Source of the DNA: Luteolibacter luteus
GTDB taxonomy: Bacteria; Verrucomicrobiota; Verrucomicrobiia; Verrucomicrobiales; Akkermansiaceae
DNA: 64,000 nt
Reading direction: 5' to 3'
NCBI RefSeq assembly: GCF_012913485.1
Contig: NZ_CP051774.1
Coordinates: 4,216,001 to 4,280,000 of the forward strand
Shown piece by piece: positions 23,800-31,587 of the stretch (the first letter of the stretch is position 1; each line of letters begins with the position of its first letter). Made by a program: the position numbers and the translations under genes. Under the pieces are notes generated by a model. It saw nothing but the letters and a program-made list of their open reading frames with translations, did not search any database and was not told the DNA's origin.

Positions 23800-25224
23800 T
23801 CAAGGTTTAGCTTTCCTTGCGGCGGCCCGAGCCGGCTTTTCGCTGCCGAAGCGATCAGGGTCGGCGGATTCGGGAAGCTTGTAGGCGGTCTCGCGCTTGA
23901 GTTCTTCCAAGCGGGTTTCCAGCCGCTGGCGAAGACCGGTCTTCTCCGAGTTGGCGTAGTGGTTGGCCAGTTCGTAGGGATCCTCCCTTACCTCGAAGAG
24001 CTGATTCCAGGCGTCGCGGCCAGGATAAGTCACCAGCTTCTCGTTCTCGGTGCGGATGGCGACGACAGGCGGGTTCCTGAAGTTCCGCTCGTAGAAGTAT
24101 TCGTAGAGGAAGTCTTTACGCCACGTGTCCGGCTTGTTGCCTTCCAGAAGGGGCTTGAGACTTTTCCCTTGGAACGAGGATGGAACCGGAAGTCCGGCGA
24201 GATCGACAATCGTTGGCGCGAGGTCGATGTTCAGAACGATGGGCTGAACTGCCGACTTCGTCTCGTCGTGGAAGGGTGAGCGGACCAAAAGCGGCAGGCG
24301 TAGGGCTTCCTCATAAGCGGAGCGCTTGTCGCCTAGTCCGTGTTCGCCAAGGTAGTAACCGTTGTCACTGGTGAAGATGACGATCGTGTTTTTGTCCAAG
24401 CCCAGGGCGTCGACTTCATCAAGGAGCCGGCCGAGACTGCGGTCCGCGCTGGTGAGGGTCCGGAAATAATCCAGCAGCTTCGGGTTCCCGGGATTGTCCC
24501 TAGCCGGGCTGGCTTTCTTTTCCGGAAGGAAGGGGGCGTATGCTCCAAGGTTTGGAACCGGCCTGACCTTGTCTCCGCTGTAGCTGCTCTTGTGATCCGG
24601 ATGCGGCTCGCGCGGGCCGTGCACGGACTTGAAGCCAACGGTGAGCAGGAAAGGCCGTTCCTTGTTCTCGCGCAGGAAATCGATGGCGAAATCGGCCGAG
24701 GCGTCGTCGATCCATTTGTCAGCGACAATGTCTTTCCTCTCTCCATCCTTGCGGACGATCACGGGGCAATTGAAGAATTTACCTTGGCCCCGGAAACTGG
24801 CGGAGAAATCGAATCCTGGCCGCTGATCCTCATTTCCCATGTGCCATTTTCCGACGTAGCCGGTGCGGTAGCCGTTCTTCTGCAGAACGGTTGCATAGGT
24901 AGTGGCTCCCGAAGGAAAGGGTGAGTGATTGTTCGTTACCCCGTGGGTGTGGGTGTATTGGCCGGTGAGGAAGCTGGCGCGGCTGGGGGAGCAAAGCGAG
25001 GTGGTGCAGAAGGCGTTCCGGAAGGAGGCCGACTGCCCTTTCAGCCGATCGAGTGCCGGTGTATCGAGCCAAGGGAAGCGGGCGTTGTCGCCTTGTTCCT
25101 TCTGGACCGCGGCGATGGCATCCCAGCGCTGGTCATCGGTGATGATGAAGAGGAAATTCGGCCGCTTTTCCTCCGCGAAGGAAGCCAGCGTGGAAGCGAG
25201 CAGGACGAGGAGCGGAAATTTCAT
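23800..25224 (-). CDS. Exported sulfatase
   Basis: Arylsulfatase-family (S1) hydrolase of 474 residues with a signal peptide (MKFPLLVLLASTLASFA). The metal-binding Asp pair is at 30-31 (FIITDDQRW) and the formylglycine motif is Cys78-Ser-Pro-Ser-Arg82, followed by SFLTGQYTHTHGV. Downstream motifs TGYVGKWHMG and FTSDNGYYLGEHG complete the active site. The sequence resembles heparan- and iduronate-type sulfatases more than the other three in this block. It is the last gene of the run, and its start overlaps the stop of the preceding sulfatase (ATGA). Activity needs an FGE or anaerobic maturase, which is not in this window. Confidence 0.92.
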   Translation of the reverse strand: MKFPLLVLLASTLASFAEEKRPNFLFIITDDQRWDAIAAVQKEQGDNARFPWLDTPALDRLKGQSASFRNAFCTTSLCSPSRASFLTGQYTHTHGVTNNHSPFPSGATTYATVLQKNGYRTGYVGKWHMGNEDQRPGFDFSASFRGQGKFFNCPVIVRKDGERKDIVADKWIDDASADFAIDFLRENKERPFLLTVGFKSVHGPREPHPDHKSSYSGDKVRPVPNLGAYAPFLPEKKASPARDNPGNPKLLDYFRTLTSADRSLGRLLDEVDALGLDKNTIVIFTSDNGYYLGEHGLGDKRSAYEEALRLPLLVRSPFHDETKSAVQPIVLNIDLAPTIVDLAGLPVPSSFQGKSLKPLLEGNKPDTWRKDFLYEYFYERNFRNPPVVAIRTENEKLVTYPGRDAWNQLFEVREDPYELANHYANSEKTGLRQRLETRLEELKRETAYKLPESADPDRFGSEKPARAAARKAKP

Positions 25225-27290
25225 GAGGTCTTCTTCTTGCCGAGGGTGATTTGGACGGAGCGGAGGGTGCCCTGGAAGGGGGCTGCGGTTTCGTAGGGGC
25301 CGACTGCGGGGCCGCCGTCGTCACCGACGGTGAGGCCGTCGATGGGGTTGGTGCCGATCAGGCCTTTGCGAGTCGCGCTAGCTTCCTTACCGCCGGCGGA
25401 GAGGGTGACCTTGCCATCGCGGGTGAGCGTGGCCTTTGCTTGGACGGCTCCTTCAAAGGGACCGGGAAGGTCCACGCGGGTGGTATCGCCTGCGCTGCGA
25501 AGGAAGAAGACCAGCTTGCCCTCGAGGATGGAGAGGGAGAGGCCGTGAAGCGTTCCTCCTTGGGCGAGAATCACGCCATCGCCCTTCGGTGCATCGAAGT
25601 CCGCGGTCAAGGTGATCGCGCGATTGCGGAGATCGGGTGCCTCATCGCCTTCGAGGTGGTCCCCAGCTTTTACTTCGAAGTTCCGCTTCTTGCTGCCCTT
25701 CGGATTCTTCGCTTCGGGAGCGCGCCAAGCACCCAGAGGCAAGACGTTCGCGCGGGCTGCCCATGCATCCCACTTCGCGGAAAGGTCCTTCACGGTCTCC
25801 GGCTTTTCTGCGGCGAGGTCGTGCTGCTCGCTTCGATCCGCGGCGAGATCGTAGAGACGCCAGGGTTGGTTCTCGAGAGCCACGAGTTTCAGGTCGCCTT
25901 CGCGAACGGCGCGATTGCCTTCATGCTCCCAAAAGATGGGCGCGGTGCGGGCGAGCTTCTCGCCCTTGAAGGCGGGAAGCAGGCTGGTGCCTTCCTTCGG
26001 GGTGATCGACTTGCCCTTGAACTCCGCAGGATACTCGGCGCCCGCGACGTCGACCGCCGTGGCGAGGATATCGATCAGGTGTCCCGGTTGCTTCTCGATC
26101 GCGCCGCGGCGTCCGTCCTTGATGACGGCAGGCCAGTGCGCGATGAGCGGGGTGGAGATGCCGCCTTCGTCGGTGTAGTGCTTGTAGCGGACGAAAGGCG
26201 TGTTGTTGAGCGTTGCCCAAGTTTTGCCGATGAAGACGTCGGAATTCGCGTCGCCGAGATTGTCGCCACGCGAGCGGCCCTGTACACCGGCCTCAGCGTT
26301 GCCACCATTGTCGCTGAGGAAAAGGATCAGCGTGTTGTCGAGTTGGCCGCGCTGGCGAAGACCATCGACGAGAATGCCGACGCCCTTGTCCATACGCTCG
26401 ATCACCGCGGCGTAGATGGCCATGAGGTGGTCGTAGCGATCCTGGTCCTCCGCAGAGAGGCTATCCCAGGCGGGCACATCCTCGGGGCGTGGCGAAAGAG
26501 GCCACTTGGCGTCGATCAAGCCTCCCGCGATCTGGCGGCGGTAGCGTTCTTCGCGCAGCTTGTCCCAGCCTGCCTTGAACTTGCCGCGCCAGCGGGCGAT
26601 GTCTTCGGCCGGAGCTTGTAGCGGGAAATGCGGGGCATTGAAGGCATTGTAGAGGAAGAAGGGCTTCTTCTCCGTGATTGCTTCATCGATGAACTTGAGC
26701 CCGAAGTTCGGCCAGAGATCGCTGGCGTACCAATCCTTCGGCAGGGGATCGGCGTTCTTGCCGAGGTCCTTGCCATTGTAGAAGACGCGGGTGCCCTTCG
26801 AGTCCGGGAAATAGAAGCCACCTGCAGCGGCGCTGAGGGTTCGTTGGAAGCCGCGCTCCTCGGGTTTTACACCGTGGTTCTGGCCGACGTGCCACTTTCC
26901 GGTCATGGCCGTGAAATAGCCCGCATTGCCGAGTACTTCGGGGATGGTCACGCTGGTGTCATTGAGACGGCCGGAATATCCCGGGCGGACTTTCCCGCTC
27001 TCGTCGCGTCGTTCCTCAGTCATGTGGCCCACACCCGCCTGATGGGCATAGAGGCCGGTGAGGAGCGATGCGCGGGTGGGGCAGCAACGGGCACCATTGT
27101 AGAACTGGGTGAAGCGCAGGCCGTTCTTGGCAAGGGCATCGAGATTCGGGGTCTTCAGTTCGCTGCCGTAGCAGCCGAGGTCGGACCAGCCCATGTCATC
27201 CACGAGGAAGACGACGATGTTCGGCTTCTGCGTGGTGTCGGCATGCGCGATTGCGGAGGAGAGCAGCAGCAAGGGTAAAAGAAGTTTCAT
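25221..27290 (-). CDS. Exported arylsulfatase with C-terminal jelly-roll domain
   Basis: A 689-residue sulfatase. The ATG at 27290 was chosen because it opens on a signal peptide (MKLLLPLLLLSSAIAHA); the open frame extends further upstream across a repeat. The Asp pair is at 31-32 and the formylglycine motif is Cys69-Cys-Pro-Thr-Arg73 (ARCCPTRASLLTG). It then follows the arylsulfatase A pattern (MTGKWHVGQNHG, FLSDNGGNAE, YKHYTDEGGISTPLI). The last 140 or so residues form a beta-rich extension with GDGVILAQGG and DGLTVGDDGG, resembling the C-terminus of the sulfatase at 28973. It is translationally coupled to the next sulfatase. Confidence 0.92.
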   Translation of the reverse strand: MKLLLPLLLLSSAIAHADTTQKPNIVVFLVDDMGWSDLGCYGSELKTPNLDALAKNGLRFTQFYNGARCCPTRASLLTGLYAHQAGVGHMTEERRDESGKVRPGYSGRLNDTSVTIPEVLGNAGYFTAMTGKWHVGQNHGVKPEERGFQRTLSAAAGGFYFPDSKGTRVFYNGKDLGKNADPLPKDWYASDLWPNFGLKFIDEAITEKKPFFLYNAFNAPHFPLQAPAEDIARWRGKFKAGWDKLREERYRRQIAGGLIDAKWPLSPRPEDVPAWDSLSAEDQDRYDHLMAIYAAVIERMDKGVGILVDGLRQRGQLDNTLILFLSDNGGNAEAGVQGRSRGDNLGDANSDVFIGKTWATLNNTPFVRYKHYTDEGGISTPLIAHWPAVIKDGRRGAIEKQPGHLIDILATAVDVAGAEYPAEFKGKSITPKEGTSLLPAFKGEKLARTAPIFWEHEGNRAVREGDLKLVALENQPWRLYDLAADRSEQHDLAAEKPETVKDLSAKWDAWAARANVLPLGAWRAPEAKNPKGSKKRNFEVKAGDHLEGDEAPDLRNRAITLTADFDAPKGDGVILAQGGTLHGLSLSILEGKLVFFLRSAGDTTRVDLPGPFEGAVQAKATLTRDGKVTLSAGGKEASATRKGLIGTNPIDGLTVGDDGGPAVGPYETAAPFQGTLRSVQITLGKKKTS

Positions 27291-27349
27291 GATCTTGTGA
27301 GACAGGAGTGTCCCGAGATGGGACTGCGTTCGGATGATTTTTCGGACCT

Positions 27350-27536
27350 GGGGACCTTTGGCTTTCCCGCCTGTTCCGCCTGCTATAATTGGGAAAATAA
27401 CAGGGGGCTCGAGGCGGCTGCGATTTGCCGGTTGACGGGTGTGCCGATGAGATTTTCCGAAGCTCCGCTTCTCTTTTCTCGCAGGCATGTTGCTGTCCAC
27501 CGTCGCAGGGTGCGGCGAAAGTTTCTACTGCCGAGG
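27350..27536. repeat. Dispersed intergenic repeat, copy 2
   Basis: Left block 27350-27404 matches copy 1 over GGGGACCTTTG, CCCGCCTGTTCCGCCTG and GGGAAAATAACAGG. Its inner palindrome has drifted to CTGCTATAATTGGG. The right block, GCATGTTG at 27485 and TTTCTACTGCC at 27522, matches copy 3 with spacings of 37 and 38 bases. It fills most of the 250-base gap between two sulfatase genes. Confidence 0.85.
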
Positions 27537-27540
27537 TCTC

Positions 27541-28884
27541 TCAGGACTGGCCCCAGATGGCGGGTGCCTTGAAGCCGCGTGGCTGTGGTTTTGATTTCGG
27601 CGCGACGGCTTCCTTGTCGAGGGCTTCCAAGCGTTCGCGGAGTTCCTTCACTTTCTCCGGGTTCTTCTCCGAAAGGTCGTTCTTTTCCGAAGCATCATCG
27701 CCCAAATTAAAGAGCTCCGCTTTCTCCTCCGTTTTGCGGTTGTGGACGACGAGCTTCCAATCGCCCACGCGAATCGCTGCGGCATCGGGCGCGAGATTGA
27801 GAATAACCTCGCGATCCGGAATCGTGGCGTTCTCCGTGAGCACGGAGCTGATATCGCGGCCATCGAGCGGAAGCTTCGGCGCGGCTTCCGAGCCGGAAAG
27901 CTTCACGAGGGTGGGATACCAGTCGGAAATGTGGGTCGGCTGGCGGATCGCGCTGCCGGCCTTGATCTTGGCGGGCCAGTTCGCGAAGGCCACGACGCGG
28001 ACGCCGCCTTCGTAGACGCCACCCTTGCCGCCGCGAAGCTTGCCATTATCGGAGAGTTTGCCGGGATTCGGTCCGCCGTTGTCGCTTGAGAACACGATCA
28101 GCGTGTTGTCACCGAGGCCGGCTTCCGCCGCTGCTTTCACGATCTCGCCGACGGCATCATCGACGGCGCTGATCATGCCCGCGTAGAGCTTCCGGTTTCC
28201 TTGGAACTGCGGATACAGCGAGAGGTAGCGATCAGGAACCTGGAAGGGACTGTGGACGCCATTGAAGGGGACGTAGAGGAAGAGCGGCTTTGATTTGTCA
28301 CGCTCGCGGATCAAGCGGGAGGCTTCCTTGCCGATGAGTTCGGTGGAGTAGCCTTCGTCGCGGTTCACGGTGTCGTTCTTATGCCAATCGAAACCGCCGT
28401 CGCGTTCGTGGGTGAAGTAATCGAGCGCGCCATTGTAGTGGCCATATTGATGGTCGAAGCCGCGCTTCGTTGGAAGATACTCCGGCTTGAAGTGGCCGAG
28501 GTGCCACTTGCCGGTGATGGCTGTCTCGTAGCCGGCTTCCTTGAGAGCCGAGGGCAGCGTGTTTTCTTCAAGCGGCAAGCCATACTGGGCCCATGGACGG
28601 ACGACGCCGGTCTGCAGACCGTGACGGAAGGGATAGCGTCCGGTCATGAATGCCGCGCGGGTGGGCGAGCAGACCGGTTGCACGTAGTATTGCTCCAGCT
28701 TCGCGCCGCCTGCCGCCAGCTTGTCGAGATTCGGTGTTTTGATCTCTGGATTTCTCCACCCCACGTCGTCGTAGCCGAGATCATCGGCGAGGAGATAAAT
28801 GACGTTGGGCTTCTTGGCGGAGCCTTCTTCTGCCGCGATGGCGGGGAAGGCGATAAGGGCGAAAAGCAAATGCCGGATTTTCAT
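27541..28884 (-). CDS. Exported arylsulfatase (arylsulfatase B-like)
   Basis: A 447-residue sulfatase with a signal peptide (MKIRHLLFALIAFPAIAA). The metal-binding pair is at 34-35 (YLLADDLGYDD) and the formylglycine motif is Cys72-Ser-Pro-Thr-Arg76 (PVCSPTRAAFMTGRYPFRHG). Then come ITGKWHLGHFKPEYLPTKRG and FSSDNGGPN. The pattern is that of N-acetylgalactosamine-4-sulfatase-like enzymes acting on sulfated glycans. It has no C-terminal jelly-roll extension, unlike its neighbours. A strong intrinsic terminator lies just upstream, between it and the preceding sulfatase, so it probably has its own promoter or depends on read-through. Confidence 0.92.
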   Translation of the reverse strand: MKIRHLLFALIAFPAIAAEEGSAKKPNVIYLLADDLGYDDVGWRNPEIKTPNLDKLAAGGAKLEQYYVQPVCSPTRAAFMTGRYPFRHGLQTGVVRPWAQYGLPLEENTLPSALKEAGYETAITGKWHLGHFKPEYLPTKRGFDHQYGHYNGALDYFTHERDGGFDWHKNDTVNRDEGYSTELIGKEASRLIRERDKSKPLFLYVPFNGVHSPFQVPDRYLSLYPQFQGNRKLYAGMISAVDDAVGEIVKAAAEAGLGDNTLIVFSSDNGGPNPGKLSDNGKLRGGKGGVYEGGVRVVAFANWPAKIKAGSAIRQPTHISDWYPTLVKLSGSEAAPKLPLDGRDISSVLTENATIPDREVILNLAPDAAAIRVGDWKLVVHNRKTEEKAELFNLGDDASEKNDLSEKNPEKVKELRERLEALDKEAVAPKSKPQPRGFKAPAIWGQS

Positions 28885-28917
28885 GAAAGACGATGGAAGC
28901 GGGAAGCGGGTGATGCG

Positions 28918-28956
28918 AAAAAAGAGGAAGGGATCACGCCACGTGATCCCTTCCTC
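28918..28956 (-). terminator. Intrinsic terminator after the sulfatase at 28973
   Basis: A 14-bp perfect stem (GAGGAAGGGATCAC and GTGATCCCTTCCTC, 5-base loop) is followed on the minus strand by six T residues (28923-28918). It is a textbook Rho-independent terminator, 16 bases after the stop of the gene at 28973. Confidence 0.93.
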
Positions 28957-28972
28957 ATTCCAACCGTCGTTC

Positions 28973-30823
28973 CTAGTGAATGGTTACGTTGACGTTTGCC
29001 ACCTTGCCGGAAAAGGCATGGGGAGCGGTGTATTGGCCGACCGGTGTGCGGCCGTCATCGCCCACCGTCAGGCCTTCGCCCGGGCGGCGTTCGATGCTGC
29101 CATTGACCTTGCCTTGGCCTACGGCCTTGTCATCGACCTTGAGGGTCACCTGGCCATCGGAAGTAAAGCTGGCCTCAAGCTTGTGATGGCCTGCTTCCAA
29201 GGGCTCGGTGGCAACAATGGTGCCTAGGCCATCGCCAGCGCGAATCGAGAAGCTCAGCTTGCCGTCTTGCACATGGAGCGCGTAGCCGCGGGCGGCTCCT
29301 CCCTGGGCGAGGATCACGCCCTTGGGCGCGCTTTCGCTATCGATCTCGGCGGAGACGGTGAAGGCCTTGCCTGCGATGGCAGGGGAATCTTCGCCGCTCA
29401 GGACATCGCCTGATTTCCACGGGCCGGCCTTGGATGCATTGCTGGCGACCTCTTCGGTTCTGCCGGCGTGACGCCTACCATTCCCGTTCGGGGTCCACTT
29501 CGGATCGACGTTGCTGGCGTTCCACTTGGTCCATTCGGCTTCGAGTTCCTTCACCTTTTCCGGATTGCTGGCGGCGAGGTCATTCTTCTCACCAATGTCC
29601 TCCTTAAGGTTGTAGAGCTTCGCTCCATCGGGGCTGGCTTTGCCGGAGCCATTGCGAGCATCGCCGTCGGCGGCCGACTTCACGAGCTTCCAATCGCCCT
29701 TGCGCACCGCGAGCTGCTGGCCGAAGCGCCAGAAGAGCGTTTCGTGAGGAGCCTCGGTTTTCTCACCCTTCAGGTAGGGCAGAAGGTTGACGCCATCGAG
29801 CTTCCAGGACGGATCGACCTCGACGCCCGCAGCTGCCAAGCTGGTCGGCAGCACATCCAACTGGATGACCGGGCGGTCTTCTGTCTTGCCCGCGGGGATC
29901 TTGCCCTTCCATTGGACGGAGAAGGGGACGCGGATGCCACCCTCGGAAGTCTGCGACTTGTAACCCTTCAACGGTCCGTTCTGAGAAGTAATGGACGGAG
30001 TCGGTCCGCCATTGTCGCTGAAGAAATAGATCAGCGTGTCTTCTTCCAGGTTCAGGTCGCGGACCTTGTTCAACACGGTGCCGACGGAGTCGTCCAAGGC
30101 GGAAAGAAGTCCGGCGAACTTGCGGCGCTTCGGATCCTGGATGGAACTAAAGCGACTCTCGTACTTCTCCAAAGTTTCCAAGGGAGCATGCACAGCGTTG
30201 AAGGGCAGGTAGACGAACCACTGCTGGTCCTTCTTCTGCTCGATGAACTTCGCGGCCTCGCGTGCGAATGCCTCGGTCAGGTAGCCCGGATCCTTCACCT
30301 CCTCGGTGCCGTGGAAGATGCCGTTCGTTCCTTGGCCCGGATTGATGTAGCTATGCGCGCCACCCAGGAAGCCGTAGAACTCATCGAAGCCCCGCTTCTG
30401 AGGATGAAACTCAGGGGCGGATCCGAGGTGGGACTTGCCGAACCAGCCGGTGGCATAGCCAGCTCCCTTCAGCCGATCACCGATGGTGGTTTCCTTGAGG
30501 GAAAGACCGATGGGTTCGCCTTCGGTCGTTGCGCGCCCCGGATTGAACTCGTGGCCGAAGCGCTGCTGGTAGCGGCCGGTCAAGAGGCCGGCGCGCGTTG
30601 GGCTGCAATACGGGCCGCTCACGTAGCCATTGGTAAAGCGGATGCCATTGGCGGAGATGCTGTCGATGTTCGGGGTCGGGATGTCCTTGGTGATGCCTTG
30701 GGAAGTCAGCTCTCCCCATCCGAGATCGTCGGCGACGATGAGCAGGATGTTCGGCTTGCGCTCGGCATGGGCAGGCAGGGCGAGCGCGGCAAGAAGGCCT
30801 GCGAGGGCGTAGGATGTCTTCAT
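28973..30823 (-). CDS. Exported sulfatase with C-terminal jelly-roll domain
   Basis: A 616-residue sulfatase with a signal peptide (MKTSYALAGLLAALALPAHA). The Asp pair is at 32-33 (IVADDLGWGEL) and the formylglycine motif is Cys73-Ser-Pro-Thr-Arg77. Then come YATGWFGKSHLG and FSDNGGPTPS. Residues from about 470 form a LamG-like extension (GVILAQGGAARGYALHVQDG, GLTVGDDGRTPVG) that matches the one on the sulfatase at 25221. This suggests a shared glycan-binding or anchoring part. It is followed by a strong terminator and preceded by an unknown exported protein 45 bases away. Confidence 0.92.
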   Translation of the reverse strand: MKTSYALAGLLAALALPAHAERKPNILLIVADDLGWGELTSQGITKDIPTPNIDSISANGIRFTNGYVSGPYCSPTRAGLLTGRYQQRFGHEFNPGRATTEGEPIGLSLKETTIGDRLKGAGYATGWFGKSHLGSAPEFHPQKRGFDEFYGFLGGAHSYINPGQGTNGIFHGTEEVKDPGYLTEAFAREAAKFIEQKKDQQWFVYLPFNAVHAPLETLEKYESRFSSIQDPKRRKFAGLLSALDDSVGTVLNKVRDLNLEEDTLIYFFSDNGGPTPSITSQNGPLKGYKSQTSEGGIRVPFSVQWKGKIPAGKTEDRPVIQLDVLPTSLAAAGVEVDPSWKLDGVNLLPYLKGEKTEAPHETLFWRFGQQLAVRKGDWKLVKSAADGDARNGSGKASPDGAKLYNLKEDIGEKNDLAASNPEKVKELEAEWTKWNASNVDPKWTPNGNGRRHAGRTEEVASNASKAGPWKSGDVLSGEDSPAIAGKAFTVSAEIDSESAPKGVILAQGGAARGYALHVQDGKLSFSIRAGDGLGTIVATEPLEAGHHKLEASFTSDGQVTLKVDDKAVGQGKVNGSIERRPGEGLTVGDDGRTPVGQYTAPHAFSGKVANVNVTIH

Positions 30824-30868
30824 ATCAGAGGAGTCTTGGTGATCGGAGTGATGCGGCTGCGGGATCGT

Positions 30869-31567
30869 TTATTCAGCGATCGAGGCCGTCGCGTTGGAAG
30901 CTGTGACGAGATTGACCGTGCGGTCGGGGATGCTGCGCAGGTTCATGCGCTTGGTGGCCGGATCCTGATAGACGCAGACCAGCCAGCGGCGGTCGCGTCG
31001 CACGGCGCAGCGGGTTTCCGTCAGGCGGTTCCACTTGCCCTCCTCCAGAAACTCGAACTTGGCCCCTTGGGTTGCGCCATTTTCTCCCTGAAGTTCGATG
31101 CCCGCGATCCCGCCCGGCTTCACCTCCGCATAACTGCGGCCGATGGCACCGCGCACGGCGTGCTTCGAGACATTCACCAAGCGATAGGTGCCGAGAGGGA
31201 ACTTCTCATGGCCGTAGTCGATGGCGAAGGCGTGGTAAGGCTCCGCGCTCCCCGCAGGCGAGGGCATGAGTACCACGAGTGCCTTTCCGATCTCCGCGGG
31301 AATCTTGAGCTTCGCAGCGGGCAGGGCCTGGTCTGCCCGAAGGATCACGGCTTGGTTGTCGCTCACCGGCAAGCTGACCGGCTCGGTGATGTTCGCCGTC
31401 GAGAGGCGGATCGACTTGCTGGTCTCGCCATTGGCCACCTGCACGGTTTCCACGCCGGGAGCATACTTGAAGCAGTAGAAGGAAACTTCAACGGTCCGGC
31501 TTTCGGTGGCGGCATGCACGGGTAGTGCAAGCGCGATCAGGGCTGCTAGTTTCTTCATGGTGTTCAT
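30869..31567 (-). CDS. Exported protein of unknown function in the Verru_Chthon/LamG locus
   Basis: A 232-residue protein (an ATG at 31558 would give 229) with a signal peptide (MKKLAALIALALPVHA). The mature part is rich in beta-prone Val/Thr/Ser stretches, for example RTVEVSFYCFKYAPGVETVQ and HEKFPLGTYRLVNVSKHAVR. It ends in a basic segment with two cysteines (RCAVRRDRRWLVCVYQDP). I recognise no family. It starts 21 bases after the Verru_Chthon A-like gene, so co-transcription is likely. Position suggests an accessory of the surface protein or sulfatases, but no function should be assigned. Confidence 0.75.
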   Translation of the reverse strand: MNTMKKLAALIALALPVHAATESRTVEVSFYCFKYAPGVETVQVANGETSKSIRLSTANITEPVSLPVSDNQAVILRADQALPAAKLKIPAEIGKALVVLMPSPAGSAEPYHAFAIDYGHEKFPLGTYRLVNVSKHAVRGAIGRSYAEVKPGGIAGIELQGENGATQGAKFEFLEEGKWNRLTETRCAVRRDRRWLVCVYQDPATKRMNLRSIPDRTVNLVTASNATASIAE

Positions 31568-31587
31568 GGATTCAGTCGTGGTTGGAT

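Noticed and set aside
29468-31525. 685-codon frame antisense to a sulfatase and the unknown exported protein
   Set aside because: It spans two genes with clear signal peptides and motifs on the other strand. The predicted protein is low-complexity and shows no domain.
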